Translations under genes and position numbers: made by a program
Shown here: positions 8,911 to 17,816 of the stretch, piece after piece
Layout: each line of letters opens with the position of its first letter
How positions within the stretch are numbered: position 1 is the stretch's first letter
The notes under the pieces: generated by a model
The model's input: only the letters and a program-made list of their open reading frames with translations
Database searches by the model: none
Told to the model about the DNA's origin: nothing
DNA from: Sulfitobacter guttiformis
Lineage (GTDB): Bacteria; Pseudomonadota; Alphaproteobacteria; Rhodobacterales; Rhodobacteraceae
NCBI RefSeq assembly: GCF_003610455.1
Contig: NZ_RAQK01000002.1
Span: 930,001-994,000 of the forward strand
DNA: 64,000 nt
Reading direction: 5' to 3'

Positions 8911-9421
8911 CGGCAGAGACACAGAACCGACACAACAGACCGGGCTTCACCAATACGGGTAGCGCTGAAACACGGCAGCACATCACGATCAACGAAGCGG
9001 ACACCCTTTCAAAGATATTCGGCACCACGGATCCTAGGCTGGCCGGTTTGTTTTCGCCACGGCATGAAGGCTCTCAATGCAGATGAAAGCAGCGACGATC
9101 TGGAGGGAAACGATGAGCGTGTCTTTATCGTTGAACCCATATCCGAATTTTCCCCACGTGACGCAGTTGAGCAGATGTTGGCGGTGAAGATGGCTGTGAC
9201 ACATGTGGCGATGATACGCGCCGGGCGCTCTATGGCTTATGCTAAGAGCTTGGAAGGACCAAGGCATATAACAAGCTGGCGGGCACCTACGCGGCCCAAA
9301 TGGAGGCTTTGCGCAAGCACCGCAACGGCGGCGATGAACAGTCACCGTGCAACACGTCACCGTCGAGGGTGGCGATCAGGCTACCTTGGGCAATGTCGAG
9401 ACAGGGCGAGAGCGTAATTGA
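8907..9421 (+). pseudogene. Decayed accessory gene, second of the trio
   Basis: Starts as MTAETQNRHNR and reaches KIFGTTDPRLAGLFSP, then needs a frame change near 9055 to continue as NADESSDDLEGNDERVF and SPRDAVEQMLAVKMAVTHV, another near 9245 to read KLAGTYAAQMEALRKHR, and a third near 9339 (one G missing) to read VTVQHVTVEGGDQATLG before the TGA at 9419-9421. Each piece corresponds in order to a conserved protein of unknown function found next to similar HTH genes in alphaproteobacterial mobile elements. Three frameshifts mean it no longer encodes a protein. Confidence 0.72.
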
Positions 9422-9672
9422 AAAGTAACAATAACCCCAAGCAAAGGATGCACCAGTCGCCGCGATGCACTCCCCATTTAAAGCGCTCTGGCATTCTATG
9501 CAAAAAATCTGCCGTGCGTAGTTGGGCGGTGTGTCGGATGCATGGTGCAGGCGGCGGCTACAGGTCTGGTCTGCAACATCCCAACTATCGGCACGAGTAA
9601 CGTAAAAAGACCGTGCTAGAGATTCGCCATTTGGTCCAAGAGCCAAGAGCGATTGCCGCGAAGTTTAAGTGA
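9418..9672 (+). pseudogene. Decayed HGGAP-type small gene, third of the trio
   Basis: Begins at a TTG (or just upstream) overlapping the previous stop. It reads SPRCTPHLKRSG, then the family hallmark CRMHGAGGGYRSG and HPNYRHE, where a TAA at 9598-9600 replaces the usual KHG continuation. Downstream in the same frame RKKTVLEIRHLVQEP still resembles the helical C-terminus, ending at a TGA at 9670-9672. The family is common beside the two preceding genes in phage-like regions. Whether the short 60-residue product is still made is unknown. Confidence 0.65.
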
Positions 9673-10034
9673 AGCAGTACAAGGGGCCGTGCTTTTCTTT
9701 GCAGTTTCAGCCTCTAGGACCGAAGTGCAAGTCCAGTGCAATCGCTGATACTGCCCCCCGCGCGCAGGAATGAGGGGTCGCTGAAGGTTGAAAGGCCACC
9801 ACCAAGGGACCGATGCGGGAAGGCAAATGCGCGTGTCCACAACTCAACGGTTTTACAGGGGGAAGCTCAAAGCTTAGAAACAATGGATGCGGACCGCAGG
9901 GGATAGCAAGTTCCTAGCGTGGGGAGTTGAAACGCTGGACGATCAAGGACTGCTCGAAAGATGGACCACAGGGTGGGCCAGCGTCATCGGCCTAGAGCTA
10001 AGCTTTTAGAAATTATGGCAAAAGTAGAATAAGT
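9673..10034. other. Probable remnant DNA between the decayed trio and tRNA-Leu
   Basis: About 360 bases with no intact gene. A 40-codon frame at 9887-10009 on the plus strand (ending LLERWTTGWASVIGLELSF) looks protein-like and may be another fragment, but no family is recognised. No copy of the tRNA 3' end that could mark an attachment site was noticed. Confidence 0.4.
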
Positions 10035-10120
10035 TGGTGCGGTCGGAGAGACTCGAACTCTCACGGGTGTTACCCCACAGCGACCTCAACGCTGCGCGTC
10101 TACCATTCCGCCACGACCGC
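10035..10120 (-). tRNA. tRNA-Leu (anticodon GAG)
   Basis: The 86-base gene has an acceptor stem GCGGTCG/CGACCGC, the anticodon stem CAGCG/CGCTG around loop TTGAGGT (anticodon GAG), a long variable arm as expected for leucine, a T-loop with GTTCGAGTC, and an encoded discriminator A plus CCA at 10035-10038. Its 3' end faces the decayed accessory genes at 8.4-9.7 kb, the usual side for integrated elements. Confidence 0.95.
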
Positions 10121-10664
10121 ACGCCATGGATGGTGGGCCTCCAATAGCGTGGGCCGCAAGATACCTCAAGAGGCAATATTGAACAAAAAAGCATGACCAC
10201 CCATTCTAATGAAAATATACGATAAATATCCTTCATATCACTGCACCGCATCCGAGATATACGCGCCGCTTTGCTATCGGCGTCATGCCCTTGTGTAACT
10301 TTACTAAATCGATAGGCCCCTGCCATTACACGAACTTGAAGTGTTAAGTGCTGCCGCGATTTTCATAGTTAGTTGTAAAAGGCGGCCGCGCAGATCGGAT
10401 CATATTGCCAGCGACCGGCCATTCAGCAGTAACGCCAGGATCTTTTTGGTGGCTCAATCTGGCTACCCCTGCCGCATTGCGCAGGAACCCCCTCCGCCAC
10501 AGACGACCACTTAAAGCTGCGAAGTTTCGATATCAAAGATATCAGACGGGTCTCGCGTAGGTGCAGCGCCCCCGTCTGAAGCGATATTGACGCCAACACT
10601 CGATGTCATGCGGCGCTTGCGAAAACCCCTTTCCCCTTTCCGTCGGTCACATTAGAACCCGCCT
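10121..10664. other. Intergenic region upstream of lipB with inverted repeats
   Basis: About 540 bases separating divergent tRNA-Leu and lipB. It holds an 8-bp inverted repeat, CAGACGGG (10543-10550) with CCCGTCTG (10571-10578), and two copies of the palindrome GATATC three bases apart (10529-10543). No T-run follows, so a terminator is not supported. No gene is recognised. Confidence 0.5.
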
Positions 10665-11330
10665 ATGATTGAATGGATCATTTCTCCTGGCCTTACCGGC
10701 TTTCGTGATGCGGAAGCTTGGATGGAAGCGCGCGTTGCTGCAGTTATTGCAGGACAAGCCAATGAATGTATCTGGCTTGTCGAGCATCCCCCGCTTTATA
10801 CGGCGGGCACCTCGGCAAAGTCCGCCGATCTCACCGATCCCGACCGCTTTGATGTTTTTGCAACCAAACGTGGTGGGCAGTATACATATCATGGTCCCGG
10901 CCAGCGTGTTGCATATATAATACTCGACGTTGGCGCGCGCGGTCGCGATGTCCGCCGGTTCGTTGAACAGCTCGAAGCATGGGTAATCGCCACGCTGTCG
11001 CAGTTCAATGTAACCGGTGAAATTCGCGAGGGACGAGTCGGTGTTTGGGTAACGCGGCCCGAGCGTTCCGGCATAATTCCCGGCCAGCCTGCGGAAGATA
11101 AAATAGCAGCCATCGGGATCCGTCTGCGCAAATGGATCAGCTTTCACGGCATCTCTATTAATGTCGAGCCCGATCTGGACCATTTCAAGGGCATAGTCCC
11201 TTGCGGGATTACGGATCATGGCGTCACCAGCCTTGTTGACCTAGGTCTGCCGATAACGATGGATGATGTCGACATCGCCCTGCGGAGCAGTTTTGCGGAT
11301 GTTTTCGGAGAGGTGCCCGAAATAGCCTAG
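10665..11330 (+). CDS. lipB: Lipoyl(octanoyl) transferase LipB
   Basis: A 221-residue enzyme that moves octanoyl groups from acyl carrier protein to lipoyl domains of the 2-oxoacid dehydrogenases and the glycine cleavage H protein, the first step of lipoate assembly. Landmarks are the [12 protein letters not shown] motif with His76, the catalytic Lys146 in KIAAIGIR and the catalytic Cys180 in VPCGI. The length is typical. It stands alone on the plus strand, converging on the response regulator at 11337 with only six bases between them. Confidence 0.95.
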   Translation: MIEWIISPGLTGFRDAEAWMEARVAAVIAGQANECIWLVEHPPLYTAGTSAKSADLTDPDRFDVFATKRGGQYTYHGPGQRVAYIILDVGARGRDVRRFVEQLEAWVIATLSQFNVTGEIREGRVGVWVTRPERSGIIPGQPAEDKIAAIGIRLRKWISFHGISINVEPDLDHFKGIVPCGITDHGVTSLVDLGLPITMDDVDIALRSSFADVFGEVPEIA

Positions 11331-11336
11331 CGAACA

Positions 11337-11783
11337 TTAAGAGACCGGCGTTTTCCGCTTCATCCGGTTTTGAAACTCTTCTACCAGCTCCAGCAGCTTT
11401 TCGACACGCAGCGGCTTGTCGCAAAAACTGTGCACGTTCGGATCAGCCTCTGCACGGGCATGATCCGCAGCCAGCAACGATGTTGATAGCATTACGATTA
11501 TCAACTGCGAATCGGGATCAATAGCCAAATTCGCATAATGCTCGAGAAATTCAAAACCGCCCATGCCGGGCATGTTGATGTCGAGGAAAATCAGCTCCGG
11601 TAAGGGACGTCTGGCTGCAAGATCACCGCACAAAAGATCCAGCGCCTCCTGACCGTCCGTCGCTACATCAATCACTTTCACGCGCCCAGAGCGCTCGATT
11701 ACGCGCCTGTGCATCATGTTTGTGACCGCGTCATCGTCCACAAGCAAAATCCTGTTTACCGGCTTCAACATATTGCCCATCAT
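11337..11783 (-). CDS. Response regulator, receiver domain only (Rcp1-like)
   Basis: A 148-residue single receiver domain. Acidic residues at 16-18 (VDDD), phosphoacceptor Asp68 in FLDINMPGMGG, and Lys123 in CDKP are all present. The slightly longer loop after the phosphoacceptor and its position right after a histidine kinase gene resemble the Rcp1 group that pairs with phytochrome-like kinases. AAGGGG lies eight bases before the ATG. It follows the kinase by 12 bases, so the two are almost certainly cotranscribed partners. Confidence 0.92.
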   Translation of the reverse strand: MMGNMLKPVNRILLVDDDAVTNMMHRRVIERSGRVKVIDVATDGQEALDLLCGDLAARRPLPELIFLDINMPGMGGFEFLEHYANLAIDPDSQLIIVMLSTSLLAADHARAEADPNVHSFCDKPLRVEKLLELVEEFQNRMKRKTPVS

Positions 11784-11795
11784 TTGACATACCCC

Positions 11796-13067
11796 TTAAT
11801 AGTATTTTGAAAACTCAACGTGGAAAGCGGCACTATGGCCGCGACGTCCAGAAACAGTCATATCGCCACCGCGCCTGAGCAGCATGCGCCGCGCACAATA
11901 TAGCGAAATGCCGCTACCAGCCGGCACCTTGTGGGCCCGCTGGAACAGGCCGAAAACTTTTTCCCTGTCCCGATCTGCGTCAAGTCCGGTGCCGTTGTCG
12001 CGCACCACCAGCGAAACAGCCCCATCGACCTGATCCGCGGTAAATGTGACCCGCAGGGGTCGGTCCGGATCGGCATATTTAACTGAATTATCAATCAGGC
12101 TGGACAATATACTGTTTAACTCGAAACGTGCAAAATTGACTATAATACTGGGATCGATGTTGATAGCGACCGCTTCCTGAACCAGCGTCTTCTCGAACCG
12201 CGAGACAGCATCGACTACCGCGGCGCGGAGATTGAGTTGCTCTGCGGGCAGCACACTGCTTAGTCTGATTTGTGCCACCAACACGAGCCCTTGGATTTTA
12301 GCACTTAGCTGTCCAGCACAATCATTGATCCATCCGACCTGTTCGGCTTGATCGGCCGCAAGCAGATGGGCAGATTCGCCCAGCATCAATCCCAGACGGC
12401 ACAAATTGTTGACCGGCACCTTGAGATCATGTGTAGCAATGTAGGTCAGCTGCTCCAGTTCATCGACAGCATCCTGCAGTTCGAATGTCCGCTCGGCAAT
12501 ACGGCTCTCCAGAGCGCCATTGAGTGCAGCAAGGTCGCTCGTACGCTCAGCCACTTTCTTTTCGAGTTCCACGTTCAGCTCCGCGAGGCGCAACTCGCTG
12601 CGTTTTTCCGCAGTGACATCGGTGGCGCAACCGATATGGCGCAGCACGCTGCCGTCCGGTGCGCGGTCAAACACAGCATCGACAGAACGAAGCCAACGCT
12701 CCTCCCCGTGTTTGGTAATCACACGGTATTCCAGAGTTGCAGTATCCTCGCCCGTGAGATTCCCGATTCGTACCATGTGGGTACCGAGTGCCGCATGATC
12801 ATCCACATGAACAATATGCATCATCATTTCCGCACCGAATGCACGAATTTCCTCGGAGGTGAAGCCAAGGTGGAGCCCAACAGAGCGGTTCGTATAGTCA
12901 TTCGAATAGGTTTGGTGATTAAACACGTAAACAAAACCCGGCATTAGGCCCATCACGCGGTCGACGGTTGGCATGCTATCGCGAACAGCGGCATCATACG
13001 TCGCCACGCTGTCGTTTACCTGCACGTCAGAAGGTGTGTTTTCCGGAATCGGATCGGGACAGCTCAC
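11796..13067 (-). CDS. PAS-domain sensor histidine kinase
   Basis: About 423 residues. A PAS domain (roughly 30-130) ends in a typical PAC segment (LEYRVITKHGEERWLRSV, then HIGCATDVTAEK). A coiled-coil linker rich in Glu and Ala follows (about 155-210), then the dimerisation helix with phosphoacceptor His213 in THDLKVPVNNL, the N box NSILSSLIDNSVKYA, and G boxes DNGTGLDAD and GSGISLYCARR. No membrane segment is seen, so it is a cytoplasmic sensor; the PAS ligand is unknown. Start GTG at 13067 is preceded by AGGTG; a TTG at 13109 is also in frame. The partner regulator is encoded 12 bases downstream. Confidence 0.9.
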   Translation of the reverse strand: MSCPDPIPENTPSDVQVNDSVATYDAAVRDSMPTVDRVMGLMPGFVYVFNHQTYSNDYTNRSVGLHLGFTSEEIRAFGAEMMMHIVHVDDHAALGTHMVRIGNLTGEDTATLEYRVITKHGEERWLRSVDAVFDRAPDGSVLRHIGCATDVTAEKRSELRLAELNVELEKKVAERTSDLAALNGALESRIAERTFELQDAVDELEQLTYIATHDLKVPVNNLCRLGLMLGESAHLLAADQAEQVGWINDCAGQLSAKIQGLVLVAQIRLSSVLPAEQLNLRAAVVDAVSRFEKTLVQEAVAINIDPSIIVNFARFELNSILSSLIDNSVKYADPDRPLRVTFTADQVDGAVSLVVRDNGTGLDADRDREKVFGLFQRAHKVPAGSGISLYCARRMLLRRGGDMTVSGRRGHSAAFHVEFSKYY

Positions 13068-13360
13068 AAGATTGCACCTGTTGTTTAACTCGGTACAACA
13101 TCGCCACAAAGCTTTACAGTTCTGTTAACCCGCCAACTGTAAAAAGCCCCCGATACCTCAAATCCAAGCCATTCCAATAAAACCGTCACCCTAGCGTTGG
13201 GACACGTCAGACTGAAAGGCCAGCATGGAAAAATACTTGGCCCTGCGACCATCGCGCCCATTGCCCTGTGGGCCACTTGGTTTTAGAACCACCCCAAGTC
13301 CGCAGTGCGTTTTGCCAACAGGCGTATCTGCATAATAGCATCATTATTAGGAGGCACCGC

Positions 13361-15031
13361 ATGGCAGACGCAGCCATTAACGGGCACGACCATGAAGACG
13401 AACGCGGTTTTTTCACGCGCTGGTTCATGTCCACTAACCACAAAGACATCGGGATTCTTTACCTGATCGTTTCCGCATTTGTCGGATTTATCTCTGTCGC
13501 ATTCACGATTTACATGCGTCTGGAACTGATGAACCCCGGCGTACAATATATGTGTATGGAAGGTGCGCGTTTCATCGCTGATTCCTCCGCCACATGTACG
13601 CCCAACGGCCACCTCTGGAATGTTCTGATTACCGGTCATGGTATCCTCATGATGTTCTTTGTAGTTATTCCAGCGCTCTTCGGCGGTTTCGGTAACTACT
13701 TTATGCCCCTTCAGATTGGTGCGCCGGATATGGCGTTCCCGCGGATGAACAACCTGTCTTTCTGGCTTTATGTTGCCGGTACTTCATTGGCTGTTTGCTC
13801 GGTTCTGCTTCCGGGCGGAAATGGCCAGGCAGGCTCCGGTGTGGGTTGGGTTCTGTATCCACCACTGTCGGTAAAGGAAGGCGGCATGTCGATGGATTTC
13901 GCGATTTTCGCGGTTCACGTATCCGGTGCTTCCTCAATTCTTGGTGCAATCAACATGATTACAACCTTCCTGAACATGCGTGCCCCCGGCATGACATTGT
14001 TCAAGGTTCCATTGTTTTCATGGTCAATCTTCGTAACATCATGGCTCATCCTGTTGTCCCTGCCCGTTTTGGCCGGTGCTATCACGATGCTTCTGATGGA
14101 TCGCAACTTCGGCTTTGCCTTCTTTGACCCAGCAGGCGGCGGTGATCCGGTTCTGTACCAGCACATTTTGTGGTTCTTCGGTCACCCTGAGGTCTACATC
14201 ATCATCCTTCCCGGCTTTGGCATTATCTCCCACGTCATTGCGACCTTCGCGCGCAAGCCCGTGTTCGGTTACCTGCCCATGGTTTGGGCGATCATCGCGA
14301 TTGGTGCACTGGGCTTTGTCGTGTGGGCACACCACATGTATACGGTCGGTATGAGCCTTAACCAGCAAGCCTACTTTATGCTTGCAACCATGGTCATTGC
14401 GGTACCGACAGGCGTCAAAGTCTTTTCGTGGATTGCAACAATGTGGGGTGGCTCTGTCACGTTCGAGACACCCATGCTCTGGGCTTTCGGCTTCCTGTTT
14501 CTCTTCACCGTAGGTGGCGTTACAGGGATCGTACTCTCCCAGGCAGCCGTGGACCGCTACTATCATGACACTTACTATGTGGTTGCGCACTTCCACTATG
14601 TGATGAGCTTGGGTGCTGTGTTCACCATCTTTGCAGGGATCTACTTTTACCTGCCCAAGATGTCGGGCCGCATGTATCCCGAATGGGCAGGTAAGCTGCA
14701 CTTCTGGGCGATGTTCATCGGTGCAAACCTGACATTCTTCCCACAGCACTTCTTGGGTCGTCAGGGTATGCCACGTCGCTACATCGACTATCCCGATGCC
14801 TTTGCTTACTGGAACTGGTGGTCAAGCTTGGGTGCGTTCCTGTCGTTTGGTTCTTTCATCTTCTTCTTCGGAGTGATGGCTTGGACTTTGACACGCGGTA
14901 AGCGTGTGACCGCGAACAACCCATGGAATGAGTATGCTGATACGCTTGAGTGGACACTGTCTTCCCCGCCACCTGAGCATACTTTCGAACAGCTGCCGGT
15001 CCAGTCGGATTGGGACAAAGCCCACCACTAA
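13361..15031 (+). CDS. ctaD: Cytochrome c oxidase subunit I (aa3-type)
   Basis: A 556-residue membrane protein, the catalytic subunit of terminal oxidase, with twelve hydrophobic helices. It carries [11 protein letters not shown] at the start, the haem a ligand region [11 protein letters not shown], the CuB ligand segment [18 protein letters not shown] with the cross-linked His-Tyr pair, the HHMYTVG motif and the late [12 protein letters not shown] haem ligands. The start at 13361 has TTAGGAGG at good distance; the open frame further upstream is not coding. It is monocistronic, with a strong terminator after it. The other oxidase subunits are not in this window, as is common in this group. 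Confidence 0.97.
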   Translation: MADAAINGHDHEDERGFFTRWFMSTNHKDIGILYLIVSAFVGFISVAFTIYMRLELMNPGVQYMCMEGARFIADSSATCTPNGHLWNVLITGHGILMMFFVVIPALFGGFGNYFMPLQIGAPDMAFPRMNNLSFWLYVAGTSLAVCSVLLPGGNGQAGSGVGWVLYPPLSVKEGGMSMDFAIFAVHVSGASSILGAINMITTFLNMRAPGMTLFKVPLFSWSIFVTSWLILLSLPVLAGAITMLLMDRNFGFAFFDPAGGGDPVLYQHILWFFGHPEVYIIILPGFGIISHVIATFARKPVFGYLPMVWAIIAIGALGFVVWAHHMYTVGMSLNQQAYFMLATMVIAVPTGVKVFSWIATMWGGSVTFETPMLWAFGFLFLFTVGGVTGIVLSQAAVDRYYHDTYYVVAHFHYVMSLGAVFTIFAGIYFYLPKMSGRMYPEWAGKLHFWAMFIGANLTFFPQHFLGRQGMPRRYIDYPDAFAYWNWWSSLGAFLSFGSFIFFFGVMAWTLTRGKRVTANNPWNEYADTLEWTLSSPPPEHTFEQLPVQSDWDKAHH

Positions 15032-15126
15032 TCGGGCAAAAACGAAAATCTGCTGGTACTGAACATTCACGTATCGTTCAGCACAAAGCAGAGAGATCCT
15101 AGGGCTCTTCCCTAGAAATAAAACAA

Positions 15127-15158
15127 AGGGCTCCAACGGCGGTTGGGGCTCTTTTTTT
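15127..15158 (+). terminator. Intrinsic terminator of ctaD
   Basis: An 11-bp stem (15127-15137 with 15142-15152, two G-T pairs) closes a GGCG loop and is followed directly by seven Ts. It lies about 95 bases after the ctaD stop. Confidence 0.9.
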
Positions 15159-15356
15159 GTATGCTCTTATATAAGCTGCTTGTCTAAAATGATCTCAAAC
15201 AAGCGTTCATAAGTCTTTCAACGGATGTCGACCTCTCGCTGTCATGATCGTTGAAGCATGATAGCCCGTTATATTAAGCGTGCAGAAAACCACCGGAAAT
15301 TGACCAATTACATATTGTCGCATTGATTGCCCCGCTATCTCGGCTAACTGTCAGAC
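15159..15356. other. Promoter region of the DUF2244 gene
   Basis: Together with the ctaD tail this makes a gap of just over 300 bases. After the ctaD terminator it holds only AT-rich sequence before the DUF2244 start; no further feature was recognised. Confidence 0.4.
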
Positions 15357-15839
15357 ATGCCTTATGAATGGATATCACCGCCCCAAAGCACCCCCCAAAA
15401 GATGCGTCTGTGGCCCCATAATTCGCTTCCCGCACGCGGGATGGCGGCGTTTGTCCTTACAACATTTACGCTGATCTCGATCCCTGTTCTGCCGTTGCTT
15501 GGCTCACCAATTTTATGGGGACTCCTGCCCTTCACGTTGGCTGCGGTATGGGGGATGTATTGGGCGCTGCAACGTAACTACAAATCACGCCAGATCAGCG
15601 AGGAGCTGGTTCTGGACGAGACACTGGCCCGCCTTACCCGCATCAACCCGAAGGGCGATGTACAAGAATGGGATTGTGATCGCTACTGGACCAAAGTCAC
15701 AAAATACGAGGACGAAGGACCGGTACCAAACTACGTCACACTGCGCGGCAAAGGCCGCGAAGTGGAGATTGGTGCATTCCTGAGCGAGGAAGAGCGGATA
15801 GCGCTCTTTGAGGATCTCGAGCGCGTCCTGCGCCGCTGA
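15357..15839 (+). CDS. DUF2244 integral membrane protein
   Basis: A 160-residue protein with two adjacent membrane helices (about 28-50 and 53-72, rich in Leu, Pro and Trp) followed by a soluble C-terminal domain (VLDETLARLTRINPKGDVQEW onward). This is the DUF2244 pattern: small inner-membrane proteins of unknown function, very often next to cytochrome oxidase genes in Rhodobacteraceae, as here after ctaD. A separate promoter is likely because a terminator intervenes. No clear ribosome binding site was seen before the ATG. Confidence 0.85.
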   Translation: MPYEWISPPQSTPQKMRLWPHNSLPARGMAAFVLTTFTLISIPVLPLLGSPILWGLLPFTLAAVWGMYWALQRNYKSRQISEELVLDETLARLTRINPKGDVQEWDCDRYWTKVTKYEDEGPVPNYVTLRGKGREVEIGAFLSEEERIALFEDLERVLRR

Positions 15840-15854
15840 GACAGCCGTATTTCG

Positions 15855-16316
15855 CTAATTAGACAGACGATCCTTGAGGACTGCGCCTACGCTGCCAAAA
15901 TCCATCTGGCCGGTATATTTGGCTTTTAGTACGCCCATCACCTTGCCCATATCACGAATCGTCGTGGCACCTGTTTCCTTAACCGCAGAATCGACCGCGG
16001 CTTTGGTTTCGTCAGCGTCGAGCTGTCTGGGAAGAAACTCCTCGATCACCAAAATTTCTTCGCGCTCGCGCTCTGCCAGATCAAGACGACCGCCCTCTTC
16101 ATAGGCACGCGCGGATTCAAGCCGCTGCTTGGCCATTTTGCCAAGGATAGCGAGCACTTCACTGTCACCGACACCATCATCATTGCCTTCAGCGCGGGCG
16201 TCGATGTCTTTGTCCTTGATTGCGGCATTCACCAGTCGCAGTGTCGATAGACGGTCAACTGCCTTGTCTTTCATTGCCTGCTTGAGGTCGGTGCTGATGC
16301 GGGTACGAAGGTCCAT
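15855..16316 (-). CDS. GatB/YqeY domain protein
   Basis: A 153-residue all-helical protein of the YqeY family, related to the C-terminal tail of the GatB amidotransferase subunit that contacts tRNA. Recognisable are the MDLRTRISTDLKQAMKDKA start, LSTLRLVNAAIKDKDIDAR, and the C-terminal GKVMGVLKAKYTGQMDFG segment. The molecular role in bacteria is not settled. The start at 16316 has AAGG eight bases upstream; the frame is open further upstream. It is divergent from carA, the usual arrangement in alphaproteobacteria. Confidence 0.93.
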   Translation of the reverse strand: MDLRTRISTDLKQAMKDKAVDRLSTLRLVNAAIKDKDIDARAEGNDDGVGDSEVLAILGKMAKQRLESARAYEEGGRLDLAEREREEILVIEEFLPRQLDADETKAAVDSAVKETGATTIRDMGKVMGVLKAKYTGQMDFGSVGAVLKDRLSN

Positions 16317-16555
16317 GGGGGCGCCTTTTAAAATACTCATTCCAAGAGCGCCGAGAATACTCAATTGTCCGATTACTTGCAACGCGTTTCATAGGCCAGT
16401 AAAGCACTGAAAATTATAGATTATTCATTTGGCTGATGATCTTGACCCGCCCCCTGCCCCACTATAGGTATCTACCGTTTGCCGAACCGGGTTAACCCCG
16501 CTTTGTCCCCCCCTGCGGGCCGCTTTTGGCCCACGGCTGAATGAAGGATATGACC

Positions 16556-17728
16556 ATGGCCTCTGCTGCTCCGACACATCCCACCGCTTGCCTTGTACTG
16601 GCAGACGGGTCCATCTTTTACGGGATCGGCTTTGGAGCTACAGGCCAGACCGTGGCCGAGATGTGCTTCAACACCGCAATGACCGGCTATCAGGAAATCA
16701 TGACAGACCCTTCCTATGCGGGCCAGATCGTTACATTTACTTTCCCCCATGTCGGAAACACAGGCACCAATCCGGAAGATGACGAGACCGCCGATCCCGT
16801 TGCTGCCGGTATGGTGGTGAAGTGGATGCCTACCGACCCCAGCAGCTGGCGTGCAACGCAGCACCTGTCGGATTGGCTGGCCGGACGCGGGCGCATTGCG
16901 ATTGGCGGGATCGATACGCGCCGACTGACCCGTGCCATCCGTCAGCAGGGCGCGCCCCATGCTGCTCTTGCCCATAACCCTGACGGCAACTTCGATATCG
17001 CCGCACTCGTTGCCGCGGCGCGCGAGTTTGCGGGCCTCGAGGGAATGGACCTCGCAAAAGATGTCACCTGCGCACAATCGTACCATTGGAACGAGATGCG
17101 TTGGGCATGGCCCGAGGGCTACGCGCCCCAAACCGCTCCTACACACAAGGTCGTCGCAATTGATTATGGCGCAAAGCGTAATATCCTGCGCTGCCTCGCC
17201 TCGGCGGGATGTGACGTAACCGTACTCCCTGCAAGTGCAACCTACGATGATATTATGGCGCACAACCCTGACGGGCTGTTTTTGTCCAATGGCCCCGGCG
17301 ATCCGGCAGCGACAGGTGTTTATGCCGTTCCGATGATCAAGGACGTACTCGAAAAAACCGACATGCCTGTATTTGGCATTTGCCTAGGCCACCAGATGCT
17401 TGCCCTCGCCCTTGGCGGCCGCACGATCAAGATGAGCCATGGCCACCATGGCGCCAACCACCCCGTCAAGGACGTGGAGACCGGCAAGGTCGAAATCACG
17501 TCCATGAACCACGGTTTCGCTGTCGACAGCCAATCCCTGCCCCAAGGGGTAACAGAGACGCACCGCTCGCTTTTTGATGGCTCGAATTGCGGTATCCGAA
17601 TGGATGGCCGCCCCGTCTATTCCGTCCAGCACCATCCAGAGGCATCTCCAGGACCGCAAGACAGCTATTACCTCTTTGAGAGGTTTGCAGAGGCAATGGC
17701 GGCGCGAACAGCAGCGACAACCGCATAA
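16556..17728 (+). CDS. carA: Carbamoyl phosphate synthase small subunit CarA
   Basis: A 390-residue glutaminase subunit that supplies ammonia to CarB for carbamoyl phosphate in arginine and pyrimidine synthesis. The N-terminal CarA domain (ADGSIFYGIGFGA, TGYQEIMTDPSYAGQI) is followed by a class I glutamine amidotransferase domain with the nucleophile in FGICLGHQM and the His-Glu pair in SVQHHPEASPGP. The ATG at 16556 is preferred because AAGGA lies seven bases upstream; ATGs at 16541 and 16550 are in frame. CarB is not adjacent, as in many alphaproteobacteria. Confidence 0.96.
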   Translation: MASAAPTHPTACLVLADGSIFYGIGFGATGQTVAEMCFNTAMTGYQEIMTDPSYAGQIVTFTFPHVGNTGTNPEDDETADPVAAGMVVKWMPTDPSSWRATQHLSDWLAGRGRIAIGGIDTRRLTRAIRQQGAPHAALAHNPDGNFDIAALVAAAREFAGLEGMDLAKDVTCAQSYHWNEMRWAWPEGYAPQTAPTHKVVAIDYGAKRNILRCLASAGCDVTVLPASATYDDIMAHNPDGLFLSNGPGDPAATGVYAVPMIKDVLEKTDMPVFGICLGHQMLALALGGRTIKMSHGHHGANHPVKDVETGKVEITSMNHGFAVDSQSLPQGVTETHRSLFDGSNCGIRMDGRPVYSVQHHPEASPGPQDSYYLFERFAEAMAARTAATTA

Positions 17729-17770
17729 TTCACCTCTCATAACGGAAATTAATCGTTCATTAACGTTTAT

Positions 17771-17805
17771 CTGAAATCGTTTTAACTGATTAGAAACGAT
17801 TTCAG
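17771..17805. repeat. 12-bp perfect inverted repeat ahead of the glycosyltransferase
   Basis: CTGAAATCGTTT (17771-17782) and AAACGATTTCAG (17794-17805) are perfect inverted copies with an 11-base spacer. The second arm ends in CAG that forms the start of the AGGTGAG ribosome binding site of the gene at 17817. It could be an operator for a dimeric regulator or an RNA hairpin that covers the ribosome binding site. There is no T-run, so it is not a classic carA terminator. Confidence 0.8.
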
Positions 17806-17816
17806 GTGAGCCTTCG

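Noticed and set aside
14039..14749. Long open frame of 236 codons on the minus strand inside ctaD
   Set aside because: It is antisense to a clear cytochrome oxidase gene, has no family resemblance and is rich in His and Asp from the reverse of hydrophobic codons.
16472..17263. 263-codon minus-strand frame overlapping carA
   Set aside because: Antisense shadow of carA with Cys/Gly/His-rich composition; carA itself has all its motifs.
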